64,000 nucleotides of DNA, taken from contig NC_037591.1 in assembly GCF_003073045.1 (NCBI RefSeq), positions 42,111,883 through 42,175,882 on the forward strand. The letters run 5' to 3'. The notes below the pieces were generated by a model. The model had not been told where the DNA came from. It was given only the letters and a program-made list of their open reading frames with translations, and ran no database searches. Each line of letters begins with the position of its first letter. Within the stretch, counting starts at the first letter, position 1. Positions 63,400 through 64,000 of this stretch are shown here, in pieces. A program made the translations under genes and the position numbers. This stretch comes from Pomacea canaliculata (taxonomy: Eukaryota > Mollusca > Gastropoda > Architaenioglossa > Ampullariidae).

Positions 63400-64000
63400 C
63401 CGGACTCAGTGTTAAAATTAAGCGTAACTTCTTTATGAGACTGGGTAGAGAGCTTGGAGATGGTACCCACCCAGAAGATGGCCTAACTGTGTTTTAGTCC
63501 CTGTGTGTGTTTGCGTTTGTTTGTTTCTTTCTTTTTTGTGTAAGAGAGAAGGTAACGATTGCATCTGTGTGTATGTCTTTGAGTCTGTTTGATTGTTTGA
63601 AAGAGAGAAAATAAACGTCAAAGGTTTTCTGTACACAGATGTGGGAGTTGGTTACAATAATTTATATGACAAGGCACTGCTATTGTAAATATGTTTACAA
63701 CAGTCAAATTTCATTTTGCGCACATCTAACAATGTTACAGTTCAGTCAAAAAGGCAAAAGAAATAATACGAGAATTATTCCACATCCATCCTCTTTGAGC
63801 ACCTATCCACACACCCGACAGCCATCCACACACGCGCCGCGGTGCATTGAGAGATGGCATGGCATTTTACTGTTTCAAACACGTGGCACAGTAACGGTGT
63901 GAGACAGAGAGACAAGAGAGAGGAGATAAGATATAAGAGACAGAAGGTAAAACACAAGCCTCAACACAAACACAAAGTCGAACTCAGAGGCTGAGAAGCG
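63400..64000. other. upstream of the PFRYamide exon, no gene seen
   Basis: Short frames without support. If the prohormone start lies in a further exon it could be here or beyond the window edge, but no candidate signal-peptide exon stands out. Confidence 0.35.

Overview
The window is animal nuclear DNA: many short exons with GT-AG introns, AT-rich introns, and LINE, SINE and MITE debris. The lineage looks lophotrochozoan, most likely a gastropod mollusc. That is inferred from intron-exon style, repeat style and the kind of prohormones seen; no diagnostic marker is present. There are no bacterial-type operons, rRNA or tRNA genes, CRISPR arrays or LTR/viral elements that I can recognise.

Layout. 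(1) 1-2637 is intergenic with one hAT-like MITE. (2) 2638-7426 (+) is KANSL2, a subunit of the NSL histone acetyltransferase complex, rebuilt here from eight exons. (3) 9787-19817 (-) is HAT1, the histone H4 acetyltransferase, complete in eleven exons (413 aa). (4) 19952-33215 (+) is the mitochondrial aspartate/glutamate carrier (aralar/citrin, SLC25A12/13) in about 17 exons. HAT1 and the carrier are head to head with only 134 bp between their start codons, an arrangement I recall also for human HAT1/SLC25A12. (5) 33216-38300 is 3'UTR and intergenic. (6) 38340-48164 (+) is a PLP-dependent acidic amino acid decarboxylase (CSAD/GADL1 type, 530 aa, 13 coding exons). It has a CRE-bearing upstream region, a LINE fragment in intron 6, a ~700 bp palindromic foldback element in intron 7 and a 27-bp minisatellite that begins inside its last codons. 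(7) 48630-64000 is gene-poor and repeat-rich. It holds two minus-strand secreted or neuropeptide-like precursors: a single-exon 171-aa protein ending in Gly-Arg-Trp-Gly (50000-50515), and a split gene (55629-63210) encoding two amidated ...PFRY-NH2 peptides. It also has several decayed LINEs and a SINE inserted into a LINE.

The housekeeping half combines chromatin acetylation genes (KANSL2, HAT1) with mitochondrial aspartate export. The accessory half combines a taurine/beta-alanine-type decarboxylase with two peptide-hormone-like loci. I see no single pathway uniting them. The least familiar items are the PFRYamide precursor, the GRWG-ending precursor and the foldback element.
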